NCBI GenBank assembly: GCA_965220385.1
Contig: OZ244825.1
Location: 6,200,001-6,264,000 of the forward strand
Length of the DNA: 64,000 bases
Source of the DNA: PCPOR2b sp965220385
GTDB taxonomy: Bacteria > Poribacteria > WGA-4E > PCPOR2b
Direction of reading: 5' to 3'
In this document: positions 45,157 to 53,532 of the stretch, piece after piece
How the letters are laid out: each line of letters starts with the position of its first letter
Numbering within the stretch: position 1 is the first letter of the stretch
The notes under the pieces: generated by a model
Databases searched by the model: none
The model's input: only the letters and a program-made list of their open reading frames with translations
Told to the model about the DNA's origin: nothing
Translations under genes and position numbers: made by a program

Positions 45157-46472
45157 AAGTACTGGTTGTTGATGATGAAAAAATCAAACTAATCACACTA
45201 CGCGACGATTTGCGTGAGGCGAACTACGATACCATTGCGGTCGAGTCTCCGGCGATTGGACTACAGCTTGTGCAGAACGAGCATTTCGATGTTCTTGTCA
45301 CCGATCTACGGTTGCCGAAGATGCACGGAATTGAATTTCTCAAGCGCGTCCAGAGGGAACAGCCTCATATCATTGTGATTGTTATGACGGCTTATGCGAG
45401 TGTTGAAACTGCTGTAGAAGCGATGAAATTTGGGGCGTATCACTATATCAAGAAACCCTTCTCCAGCGAAGAACTCATTCAGATGTTGGATAAGCTGAAA
45501 ATGCTTCACGGCAAGGGCAAACAGCGATCGCAGCTCAAGGTTCCTATGAGAGGACGCTCCCCATACCATCATATCATTGGGAAGAGTCAAGCGATTCAAG
45601 ATCTCTTTGACCTGCTTGAAAACATTTCTGATACCCACAGCACGGTGTTAATCTATGGGGAACATGGGACGGGAAAAACGCTCGTTGCAAAGTCAATTCA
45701 TTTCAATAACTCCCGTCGATATCAGCCCTTTAGGATCGTGAATTGCTCAAGAGTGCCTATTGAAGCGTTAGATCAGGAGCTATTTGGCGACACGGAGGCG
45801 GGAGGCGAGTTTGAGCAGAAGGGAACGCTTTTTCTCAAAGATATTGATGCGCTTCCGGACACCCTACAATTCAAACTTCTACGGGTGCTGGAAGGACAGC
45901 AACTAAGCTTGGACAGAAGCGGACAAAGGAATGATGTGCGACTTATTGCTGCGACGACCAAGAATTTGCGTATGAAGGTCCAGAACGGAGAATTTCGAGA
46001 TGATATCTTCTACCGTCTGAACGTTGTTCCGATTTTTCTGCCGCCATTACGTGAACGGGTCGAAGATATCCCACTCCTCATCAACCACTTTTTAGACCTA
46101 TTCTCACCCGATGCGGCCATCCACATTGCTCCCGAAGCTGTCGAGATGCTCACAACCTATCTCTGGCCCGCCAATGTCCGGGAATTAGAGAACGTGATCG
46201 AACGACTTGTGACAGTCGGCGATGGTGCGGTGATTACAACCGATGACATTCCGCTTGAGTTGAAGCTGCCTACACAGGTCAGCTTGGACGAGACGTTGAG
46301 TGAAATCTCCTTCCAAGAGATTATCCGATCGACAGAGCGCGAGCTCATCGGCTGGGCAATGAAAAAGGCAAAGGGGAACAAAACGCAAGCCGCAAAACTG
46401 CTCAAAATGAGACCTTCAACCTTCCGCGATACCCTCGCTAAGTACATCGACCAGATCGAATGGCAGGTGTGA
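45153..46472 (+). CDS. NtrC-family response regulator lacking the GAFTGA loop
   Basis: 439 residues; TTG start overlapping the kinase stop by 4 bases (TTGA), with a GGAGG about 20 bases earlier. Receiver (about 1-118; phospho-Asp D51, K101), AAA+ domain (about 138-355) with Walker A GEHGTGKT (169-176), arginine-finger-type RDDIFYRLN, and a C-terminal Fis helix-turn-helix (NKTQAAKLLKMRPSTFRDTL). Between ELFG (209-212) and GTLFL (224-228) only 11 residues remain instead of about 22, and GAFTGA is missing; the Walker B stretch reads GTLFLKDID rather than GTLFLDEI. It is therefore unlikely to remodel sigma-54, and may act as a sigma-54-independent repressor or activator. Confidence 0.9.
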   Translation: MKVLVVDDEKIKLITLRDDLREANYDTIAVESPAIGLQLVQNEHFDVLVTDLRLPKMHGIEFLKRVQREQPHIIVIVMTAYASVETAVEAMKFGAYHYIKKPFSSEELIQMLDKLKMLHGKGKQRSQLKVPMRGRSPYHHIIGKSQAIQDLFDLLENISDTHSTVLIYGEHGTGKTLVAKSIHFNNSRRYQPFRIVNCSRVPIEALDQELFGDTEAGGEFEQKGTLFLKDIDALPDTLQFKLLRVLEGQQLSLDRSGQRNDVRLIAATTKNLRMKVQNGEFRDDIFYRLNVVPIFLPPLRERVEDIPLLINHFLDLFSPDAAIHIAPEAVEMLTTYLWPANVRELENVIERLVTVGDGAVITTDDIPLELKLPTQVSLDETLSEISFQEIIRSTERELIGWAMKKAKGNKTQAAKLLKMRPSTFRDTLAKYIDQIEWQV

Positions 46473-46495
46473 AGGGGGTAGAGGTACAAACCCAG

Positions 46496-47062
46496 ATGAA
46501 CGCAAAACAGGAGCGCGAGCGTCTTCGGACGGAAACCCTCCACAAACGGGATAGTATCCCACCAAATGTGAGGGCTGAACTGAGCCGACAGATTGTTGAC
46601 TGTGCAATCAACTGGGTCAAGACGAACCGAGCCCATACGGTGTTGATTTACCTCAGTATGCGGAGTGAAGTGGAGACCGATGGCTTGCTTGATTACCTGT
46701 TAACTCAGAATAAAATTGCGCTTGCTCCTGTGATGGATATGAAGCAGCGCACCCTTACCCCTTACCGGATCGTAGATGCGGAGAAGGACCTTCTCCTCCA
46801 TCCGTACGGTATGTACCAGCCGAACCGGGAAACCTGCTCTCCTTTCCCTGTAGACCAAATTGATCTGATTTTTGTTCCTGGGGCAGCTTTTGATCCTCAA
46901 GGTTACCGTATCGGATATGGTGCTGGCTTCTATGATCGATTCCTTCCGCGATGTCCTCAGGCAGTTTGGATCGGGTTGGCTTACGACGTGCAAATTGTGG
47001 CAGATACCTTGCCACAGACGTGGGATGTCTCCCTCCATCGCATCCTCACGGAGAGCTCGTAA
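46496..47062 (+). CDS. 5-formyltetrahydrofolate cyclo-ligase
   Basis: 188 residues from the ATG at 46496 (the in-frame ATG at 46460 would overlap the regulator gene). Family motifs: VLIYLSMRSEVETD, then VPGAAFDPQGYRIGYGAGFYDRFL, the ATP/substrate signature, and GLAYDVQIV. It converts 5-formyl-THF with ATP to 5,10-methenyl-THF and thus rescues the storage form of the one-carbon pool, complementing FolD at 24.9 kb. Follows the regulator closely on the same strand. Confidence 0.9.
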   Translation: MNAKQERERLRTETLHKRDSIPPNVRAELSRQIVDCAINWVKTNRAHTVLIYLSMRSEVETDGLLDYLLTQNKIALAPVMDMKQRTLTPYRIVDAEKDLLLHPYGMYQPNRETCSPFPVDQIDLIFVPGAAFDPQGYRIGYGAGFYDRFLPRCPQAVWIGLAYDVQIVADTLPQTWDVSLHRILTESS

Positions 47063-47140
47063 CATCTCTAATTTGTGAAGGGTTCCTCAAGTGTATCTAC
47101 CTCCGTTTTTGCACATTACGCGTCGTGCCTGACTTTGTCC

Positions 47141-47168
47141 TTGACACCGGATGCACCTGTGATATAAT
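47141..47168 (+). promoter_or_regulatory. Near-consensus sigma-70-type promoter for the division/cell-wall cluster
   Basis: Perfect TTGACA (47141-47146) and perfect TATAAT (47163-47168), spacer 16 bases. Start of transcription about 47175, after which GCCCC-TATTT-GGGGC (about 47169-47183) forms a small hairpin at the transcript's 5' end, before the rsmH ATG at 47229. Confidence 0.7.
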
Positions 47169-47228
47169 GCCCCTATTTGGGGCGAGCGGTCTGCAAACTC
47201 CCAGATACGTGCAAGAAAGGGGGTAGGC

Positions 47229-48248
47229 ATGATTGTGCGAAACGAAAACTGGGGGTCTCAGAAAGAGATGAGTGGGGAACACATACCTGTCCTAGTCGAT
47301 GAAGTGATTCAATTCTTACAACCGAAAGATCATGGTTTTTATATCGATGGGACGGTTGGGTTAGGCGGGCACGCTGCTGTCATTTTACAAGAATCTGCAC
47401 CGCATGGGTCCCTCTTGGGTATTGATTTGGATTCGGATGCGCTGGCTATTGCCAAGGAAAGGCTATCCGAATACAAGGAGCGGGTGACACTCGTTGGTGG
47501 TAATTTTGCTGACTTGGGTCGGCTTTCTCAATTATATCCGGAATCAGGGCAAGCGGAATCGGCGATCTCCCCGGCTGATGGAATTTTATTTGACTTGGGA
47601 GTGTCGTCTTTACAACTCGATACCCCGAGCAAAGGGTTTAGTTTCAATCACTCCGGACCCTTAGATATGCGTATGGACGGCAAGCAACCGCTATCTGCGG
47701 CGTACGTGGTGAACCGCCATCCGGAAGCCACGCTCGCGACGATTTTTACGGATTTTGGTGAAGAACGTTGGGCGAAAAGAATTGCACGCCAGATTGTACG
47801 CGCTCGAAAACGCAAGTCCATATCAACGACCGCTCAACTGGCTGAAATCGTTTTGGATGCGATTCCTCCCAAATCAACGGGTTGGCGCATTCATCCCGCG
47901 ACACGAGTTTTTCAGGCGCTACGGATCTACATTAACGATGAGCTCAAAAACCTTCATTCTGGGATATGTAGTGCTGCTTCTGCTTTGAAGCCCGGTGGAC
48001 GCTTATGTATTATTTCTTTTCATTCCCTCGAAGATCGTATTGTTAAGGAGCAGTTCCGCACGCTCTCGCGCGCCTGCGTTTGCCCACCGAAAACCCCTAT
48101 TTGTGTTTGTGAACACACACCTACTCTTGAAATACTGACCAAACGCCCTATCGCTCCAAGTTTCGATGAAATTCGACGCAACCCTCGATCCCGTAGCGCG
48201 AAATTACGGGTTGCAATGAAGATCTACGAATCTAAAACGACAAATTGA
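47229..48248 (+). CDS. rsmH: 16S rRNA m4C1402 methyltransferase RsmH (MraW)
   Basis: 339 residues; AAAGGGGG lies about 6 bases before the ATG. SAM-binding class I methyltransferase: HIPVLVDEVIQFLQP (about 18-32), YIDGTVGLGGHA (about 38-49), GILFDLGVSSLQLD, GFSFNHSGPLDMRMD and ISFHSLEDRIVKEQF, the standard RsmH motifs. N4-methylates C1402 of 16S rRNA together with RsmI. First gene of a dcw-type cluster; mraZ, which usually precedes it, is absent here. Confidence 0.95.
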   Translation: MIVRNENWGSQKEMSGEHIPVLVDEVIQFLQPKDHGFYIDGTVGLGGHAAVILQESAPHGSLLGIDLDSDALAIAKERLSEYKERVTLVGGNFADLGRLSQLYPESGQAESAISPADGILFDLGVSSLQLDTPSKGFSFNHSGPLDMRMDGKQPLSAAYVVNRHPEATLATIFTDFGEERWAKRIARQIVRARKRKSISTTAQLAEIVLDAIPPKSTGWRIHPATRVFQALRIYINDELKNLHSGICSAASALKPGGRLCIISFHSLEDRIVKEQFRTLSRACVCPPKTPICVCEHTPTLEILTKRPIAPSFDEIRRNPRSRSAKLRVAMKIYESKTTN

Positions 48249-48306
48249 ACGTTTTTTGAACCGAACGGAGCAGTTTGCAAAGAAGCATTCAGAGACCCTT
48301 ATAATT

Positions 48307-48600
48307 ATGAAATATCAGAGACCAACTCAGCCAGCAAAATTCCATCCCTTTGCATACCTCGCGCTTGCCGTTTATGTCTGTATCTTCTTTCTGAGTGCAT
48401 GGTTTGCGTCAAACCAACACAAGGTTGCGCTGGAAATGCGTGAGGAGTTTGAGCAGCGAAGAGATCAGCTCCACAACGAAATTAATAAGCTCAAAATACA
48501 GGAAACAAAACTCACTTCGATTGAACGGATTCACGAAATCGCGAAAGATTTGCAGATGGTTCAACCCTCCGAACCAGCCTATATGCTGCGCGCTGATTAA
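48307..48600 (+). CDS. ftsL: FtsL-like cell-division protein
   Basis: 97 residues from the ATG at 48307; in-frame TTG at 48256 would add 17 and neither start has a good ribosome-binding site. One TM segment (about 13-35: PFAYLALAVYVCIFFLSAWFA), then a charged coiled coil (about 40-80) and a LxxIxxIAKDLxM-type C-terminus. FtsL/DivIC proteins recruit FtsI and the glycan synthase to the divisome. Identification rests on size, topology and position between rsmH and ftsI. Confidence 0.75.
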   Translation: MKYQRPTQPAKFHPFAYLALAVYVCIFFLSAWFASNQHKVALEMREEFEQRRDQLHNEINKLKIQETKLTSIERIHEIAKDLQMVQPSEPAYMLRAD

Positions 48601-48800
48601 GATCTGTGAGCCGAACGCTTAATTGCGCAATCCTTTCACCGCTGGGATATCCTGAAGCGGGTCTTTGGTGTATCCTACGGCGTGATTTCTGAACGTAAAG
48701 TGTAAGAACGGATATGCTTTAACGTTTCGGGTAAGCAGTTCAATCTTTGTGGGGTTCCTCACCAATATTGTGCACTGTTCCACTTCTGCAATGACACCCT

Positions 48801-50570
48801 ATGAAGAATATGCCTTTTTTCCGAATTGCAATCGTATGGATTGGTTTGGAACTCTGCTTAGTATTACTGATAGGACGCCTGTTTTTGATCCAGTATGTGC
48901 ACGGTCCGGAGCTGCGCGACCGTTCTGAGAGCCAGCGAAACGTGCGAGTAGGTTCTCAGGCGAAGCGTGCCAAGATTCTGGATCGGCATGGGAGTGTTTT
49001 CGCAATCAATCAGGACTTGGTCTCGGTCTATGCAGACCCAAAAGCGATAAGGGAAAAACCTGATGACGTTGCTCGTAAACTTGCATCGGTGCTCAACGTT
49101 TCGGAAGATAGACTCTTGGCGGTGTTGAAGCAAAAGAAAAGACGTTTTGTTTGGCTGAAACGGAATATGGAGTATGAACGCCTTAACGGTATCCGCCAGG
49201 TCGTTAACAATATTTATGGAGTCAGATACCGGACCCATGAAACACGAGCTTACCCAAAAGACGAACTAGCGTGTCACATCATTGGATATACCAACTTTGA
49301 AAACAGAGGTATTGACGGGATCGAACATCAGTACAATGCCTACCTCAGCACGGGTGATACGAACCACCTCCCAGAATCAGAGTCAAAAAACAGTCAGATT
49401 ACTGCCGATGGTAAGCGACGCCCGATTCGTCCGCCGCAGCTATATCAACAAGGAGGGCAATACGGTCGTAGCGTTGTCCTTACACTGGATGAATATATTC
49501 AGCATATCGCGGAAACAGAGCTGGTTGCTGGTTGCCAACAGTGGGGAGCGAGATCGGGAACTGCGATCGTTATGCACTCCAAAAGCGGCGAGATTTTGGC
49601 ATTAGCAAATTATCCGAACTATGACCTTAACCACTACTCAAAGAGCAAGGAGTTAGCTAAACGAAATCGCGCCATCTGGACGCAATATGAACCCGGTTCC
49701 GTCTTTAAGATCGTTACTGCTTCTGCGCTTATTAACGAGAAACTCATGTCTCCGGACTCGCTTGAGTATTGCGAGATGGGTGAGTATCCTTTGTCTAATG
49801 GGCATGTTATTAACGACGTGAAGCCGAATGGGTGGCTGACATTCAGCGAGATTATCGCAAAGTCCAGTAATATTGGGATCCTTAAGGCTGCAAGGCGTCT
49901 GGACAAAGAGCAGTTAGAAGCCTACACGCGCCGATTCGGATTTGGTAAAAAGACCGGTATCGATCTGCCTTACGAACAGGTCGGTAGCTTGAGAGGTTTC
50001 CAAAAATGGGATGAATACTCGACTGCGTCTGTTCCTTTCGGACAAGGAATTTCTGTGACGCCGATACAGATGTTGAACGCCATCAATGTAATCGCGACCG
50101 ACGGTATTCTGCTGCAGCCGTACCTCACTCGACAAATTATCGATGAGGAAGGAATCCTGTTAAAGCGATCCTACCCGAAGCCGATCCGTCGTGTCATTTC
50201 CGCAGAAACTGCGGAGGCGATGACACAGATGATGGTCGGTGTGACGGAATTCGGTGGTGGAATACGGGCACGTGTGGCTGGGTATACTGTTGCCGGTAAA
50301 ACTGGTACAGCGCAGAAAGCGGATCGAGGTAAAGGGTACGTCGAAGGCAGAGTGATTGCTACTTTTGCAGGGTTCCTTCCAGCGGATGAGCCGCTACTTT
50401 CAATTATTGTCGTCGTTGACGAGCCGGCGAACGCTCCGCTCAGCAGCCATGTCACCGCACCAATGTTCCAAAAAATTGCGACTGAAGCGCTGCGCTATTT
50501 GAGTCAACAGGATCTCTTTGCTCAGAAATCAACCCTAGGCTATGCGGAACCCCAGTCAGCACTTCGCTGA
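48801..50570 (+). CDS. ftsI: Septum-forming penicillin-binding protein FtsI (PBP3)
   Basis: 589 residues, the usual length. N-terminal TM (about 10-32), non-penicillin-binding domain, and a transpeptidase with S300 in YEPGSVFKI (SxxK), SSN (355-357) and KTGTAQ (about 504-509). D,D-transpeptidase crosslinking septal peptidoglycan in the periplasm. No PASTA domain. A 200-base spacer separates it from ftsL; no clear ribosome-binding site. Confidence 0.93.
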   Translation: MKNMPFFRIAIVWIGLELCLVLLIGRLFLIQYVHGPELRDRSESQRNVRVGSQAKRAKILDRHGSVFAINQDLVSVYADPKAIREKPDDVARKLASVLNVSEDRLLAVLKQKKRRFVWLKRNMEYERLNGIRQVVNNIYGVRYRTHETRAYPKDELACHIIGYTNFENRGIDGIEHQYNAYLSTGDTNHLPESESKNSQITADGKRRPIRPPQLYQQGGQYGRSVVLTLDEYIQHIAETELVAGCQQWGARSGTAIVMHSKSGEILALANYPNYDLNHYSKSKELAKRNRAIWTQYEPGSVFKIVTASALINEKLMSPDSLEYCEMGEYPLSNGHVINDVKPNGWLTFSEIIAKSSNIGILKAARRLDKEQLEAYTRRFGFGKKTGIDLPYEQVGSLRGFQKWDEYSTASVPFGQGISVTPIQMLNAINVIATDGILLQPYLTRQIIDEEGILLKRSYPKPIRRVISAETAEAMTQMMVGVTEFGGGIRARVAGYTVAGKTGTAQKADRGKGYVEGRVIATFAGFLPADEPLLSIIVVVDEPANAPLSSHVTAPMFQKIATEALRYLSQQDLFAQKSTLGYAEPQSALR

Positions 50571-50626
50571 TTGGTACCACTTGGTTTATATCAGTCCAGA
50601 TTAGCATATCCTCGGAAGAGAATCGG

Positions 50627-51457
50627 ATGAAAAGTATAAATGTAAAGTGCTTGCTTTGCATTACAATATTGGCACTGGTCGTTGTCAACCAAGCTGAAGG
50701 TGACGTTCGGGTTGCCCCAGATGTAGTAGGTTTAGCTGTCGGAGGAGAGTTAGTTATTGTGGGGCAGTTGTTAGCAGCAGAAGAGAAAGCGGACGCGCAG
50801 CTTCAGATGCAGTATACAAATGTTGTCGTAGAGGTTGCTCAAGTTATTCGAAATATAACAGAACAGGAGATAAAGGTCGGTTCGACTATCAATTTTCGTC
50901 TCCCCGACATACCAATCGGCTATGGCAGATTTGAAGCGGAGTTTAGCAAAGAGGAAGTAGGTGATTTGCTTCTTTTGTCTCTAAAACGACCTCACCCCCG
51001 GACAACAGCGGGTCGCAGAAAAGGGTTTAATACCATTTTTGATGTTTATGGGGGTGATTATGGGAAACATACCATTAGAATCAAAGGTGATGTTCCTATG
51101 GTGTATCTGTTTGGGCTGAAGCGCAGGGTCGAAGACCCACAATTTCGACGGTCACGTAATCGACGGTTACACATAGACCGTTATCAAGAGTTGGAGATTG
51201 GATTATCCCTTGATTGGATCTTGGAAGTGATGAATATGGCGATTACCGTGCATTCTAGGAATCCAGTGCAGAACCCGATATTCCCTGAAGACATCCCCAC
51301 AGAGATTAGGATTCAATATGAACAACTGAGAAGCCTAGAAAAGTTGGTTCGTAAATTAGCAAGAGACGGTAGGTCGGAGGCGGCTATTATCAAAACTGCT
51401 TGTAGAGAATTGAGTCAAGTTAAAGAGGAATTAGAGATAGAAGAAGGGAACGAATAA
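50627..51457 (+). CDS. Secreted protein of unknown function embedded in the cell-wall cluster
   Basis: 276 residues; GGAAGAGAAT upstream of the ATG. Signal peptide with AEG cleavage (MKSINVKCLLCITILALVVVNQAEG); the predicted mature part has an OB-like beta-rich core (about 27-160: ELVIVGQLLAAEEK ... VVVEVAQVIRNI ... INFRLPDIPIG), then a basic Arg/Asn loop and an acidic alpha-helical tail (about 220-276). No homology recognised. Its insertion between ftsI and murE, where other genomes have no such gene, suggests a lineage-specific envelope protein. Confidence 0.65.
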   Translation: MKSINVKCLLCITILALVVVNQAEGDVRVAPDVVGLAVGGELVIVGQLLAAEEKADAQLQMQYTNVVVEVAQVIRNITEQEIKVGSTINFRLPDIPIGYGRFEAEFSKEEVGDLLLLSLKRPHPRTTAGRRKGFNTIFDVYGGDYGKHTIRIKGDVPMVYLFGLKRRVEDPQFRRSRNRRLHIDRYQELEIGLSLDWILEVMNMAITVHSRNPVQNPIFPEDIPTEIRIQYEQLRSLEKLVRKLARDGRSEAAIIKTACRELSQVKEELEIEEGNE

Positions 51458-51550
51458 GACGAAAGCACGGTTTTTCTTTTACACAGTGATTGTGTTTTTT
51501 TTAGTTTCATTCGTTATAGGATTTTCTGAAGATCGGAGGTGGCATAGATT

Positions 51551-52996
51551 GTGAACCTACAACGCTTACTCCGAGGCGTAGGCAGCCTCTCGTCAACTGG
51601 GAGAATCGATAAAGATATTGCTGGCGTTGCGAGCGATAGCCGGGCAGTGGAGCCGGGATACGCCTTTGTCTGCTATGAAGGGGTCAACGTTGATGGACAC
51701 ACCTTTATTCCCCAAGCGATCCAAAACGGCGCAACGACAATTATTGGGGAGAAACCGCAACCGGTGCCGCCCGGCGTTACCTATATCCAAACGTCAAACG
51801 GGCGCATCGCCTTCTCGCTTATCGCGGCGAACTGGTACGGGAATCCGGCGGATCGGTTGAAGCTGATTGGTATCACCGGCACGAACGGCAAGACCTCAAC
51901 AGCGCATTTGGCACATTCGATCTTCGAAGCTGCTGGACTGAAGTCGGGGTTCATGGGCACGGTTGGAACCAGTTACGCAGATGTCTTTGTGGAGCCAACG
52001 ATTACGACGCTTGAGCCTTTGACGCTTCACGAACTGTTCCGAAACATCGCCGATTCGGGTGTGGAGTATGTTATCATGGAAACCTCATCGCAAGGACTCG
52101 CGCAACACCGATTGGCTGGACTTACCTTTGAAACAGCGGTTTTCACCAACCTGACACAGGACCATCTCGATTACCATGAGACGATGGAGGAGTACCTGAA
52201 TGCCAAGATGACGCTGTTTCAGCAGCTCGATCCTGACAGCGGTCTGGCAGTTCTTAATGCAGACGATCCCGCCTCCGACGCGATCCGTGATAAAATCAAT
52301 CCTCCAAACCTTACATTTGGCGTTGTGCAACCGGCGGATTTATCTGTCAGTAACGTCGAATCCACGCTCAAATGGCTCTCATTCGTCGCTGACACCCCGA
52401 AGGGAAAGATCGCAGCGAATCTGCGTCTGTTGGGCGATTACAACCTGTATAACGCGCTCGCTGCGATCGGAATAGGGTTGCACCATAACTGCCCGATCGA
52501 AGCGATCCAGACAGGGCTGGCATCCACAGTTGTGCCGGGACGATTTGAATTGGTTGACAGGGGCCAGCCTTTTGCCGTTGTTGTGGATTATGCACATACA
52601 CCCGACGGTTTGGAAAACCTGTTGACCGCAGCGCGAAAGATTACGCAGGGCAATTTAATCTCGGTGTTTGGCTGCGGCGGGGATCGAGACCGTGGCAAAC
52701 GTCCGAAGATGGGGAATATCTCCGCTACTATCGCCGATTACAGCGTGATTACCTCCGACAACCCACGCACTGAAGAGCCAGACGCGATCCTCGCTGACAT
52801 TGTGGAAGGCTTACCCGACGGGGCAAGTTACGATCTGATTCAGGACCGTCGAACTGCCATCGGTCATGCGATTGAGTTGGCAAAGGCAGGCGATCTTGTC
52901 ACCATCGCGGGCAAGGGGCATGAGCCGTATCAAGAGATCAATGGCGTCCGATACGATTTTGATGACCGGGAAGTCGCAGCGGAATTTCTTGGGTAG
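51551..52996 (+). CDS. murE: UDP-MurNAc-L-Ala-D-Glu:meso-diaminopimelate ligase MurE
   Basis: 481 residues; GTG start 8 bases after GGAGGTGG. Mur-ligase: ATP loop ITGTNGKTSTAH (about 108-119), carbamylated-lysine region, and TSDNPRTEEP (about 401-410), the DNPR motif diagnostic for meso-DAP rather than lysine. It adds meso-DAP to the stem peptide in the cytosol. Follows the secreted unknown protein by 93 bases; two tiny membrane-protein genes come next before murF. Confidence 0.95.
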   Translation: MNLQRLLRGVGSLSSTGRIDKDIAGVASDSRAVEPGYAFVCYEGVNVDGHTFIPQAIQNGATTIIGEKPQPVPPGVTYIQTSNGRIAFSLIAANWYGNPADRLKLIGITGTNGKTSTAHLAHSIFEAAGLKSGFMGTVGTSYADVFVEPTITTLEPLTLHELFRNIADSGVEYVIMETSSQGLAQHRLAGLTFETAVFTNLTQDHLDYHETMEEYLNAKMTLFQQLDPDSGLAVLNADDPASDAIRDKINPPNLTFGVVQPADLSVSNVESTLKWLSFVADTPKGKIAANLRLLGDYNLYNALAAIGIGLHHNCPIEAIQTGLASTVVPGRFELVDRGQPFAVVVDYAHTPDGLENLLTAARKITQGNLISVFGCGGDRDRGKRPKMGNISATIADYSVITSDNPRTEEPDAILADIVEGLPDGASYDLIQDRRTAIGHAIELAKAGDLVTIAGKGHEPYQEINGVRYDFDDREVAAEFLG

Positions 52997-53057
52997 TTGA
53001 GGTAGTGCTGATAAAGGCAATGGCATTCAATCATACCGGCGGGAGGTGAGACGCAAT

Positions 53058-53204
53058 ATGCCAGTACTCGAATTTTTCAGTATATCTCTGATGGCAGTCT
53101 TTTATATTCTTCCACTCTGGCTTCTTTGGCGAGCTGTTCGCGCAATCGAGAAGATTGCAAATAGGATGGAGAGAATCGCAGATAACGAGAACGTCAGAGA
53201 GTAG
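53058..53204 (+). CDS. Single-TM small protein, copy 1
   Basis: 48 residues: GGGAGGTGAG sits about 8 bases before the ATG. One hydrophobic segment (MPVLEFFSISLMAVFYILPL) with a cytoplasmic-looking basic/acidic amphipathic tail (WRAVRAIEKIANRMERIADN). Sequence and layout repeat in the next gene (25 of the last 30 residues alike). Two adjacent copies, each with its own strong ribosome-binding site, argue that both are translated. Likely a small inner-membrane adaptor of the murE-murF region, function unknown. Confidence 0.72.
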   Translation: MPVLEFFSISLMAVFYILPLWLLWRAVRAIEKIANRMERIADNENVRE

Positions 53205-53258
53205 GATAAAATTGATCTGTTGAGCCGCCAACTACAGCGGCAGGAGGTAAAAAATAAT

Positions 53259-53408
53259 ATGGACTTCATTGGCGCTTTCTTCCCACTTTTATTTATAGTC
53301 CCCCTTTATATTTTGTCAATCTGGCTGCTTTTACGAGCTGTTCGCGCGATTGAAAAGATTGCAAATAAGATAGAGAGAATCACGGACAACGAGAACACCA
53401 GAGAGTAG
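53259..53408 (+). CDS. Single-TM small protein, copy 2
   Basis: 49 residues from the ATG at 53259 behind AGGAGGTAAAA. TM segment (GAFFPLLFIVPLYILSIWLL) followed by LRAVRAIEKIANKIERITDNENTRE, nearly the same tail as the first copy. A frame extended upstream to a TTG at 53220 lacks a ribosome-binding site. The two genes are 54 bases apart and clearly a local duplication. Confidence 0.72.
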   Translation: MDFIGAFFPLLFIVPLYILSIWLLLRAVRAIEKIANKIERITDNENTRE

Positions 53409-53532
53409 GGATAAACCAATCTGTTCAACCTATTTTCTCCCACAGCACTCCCTCATTATTACCCGTCCCGGCGGATTGTGCACAGAAAACAGCTACCTAT
53501 AACCCCACTTGTTACCTTCTACACATTACATC

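Noticed and set aside
45153..46472. The NtrC-like regulator as activator of the glnA sigma-54 promoter
   Set aside because: It lacks GAFTGA and has an altered Walker B, so it is unlikely to activate sigma-54.
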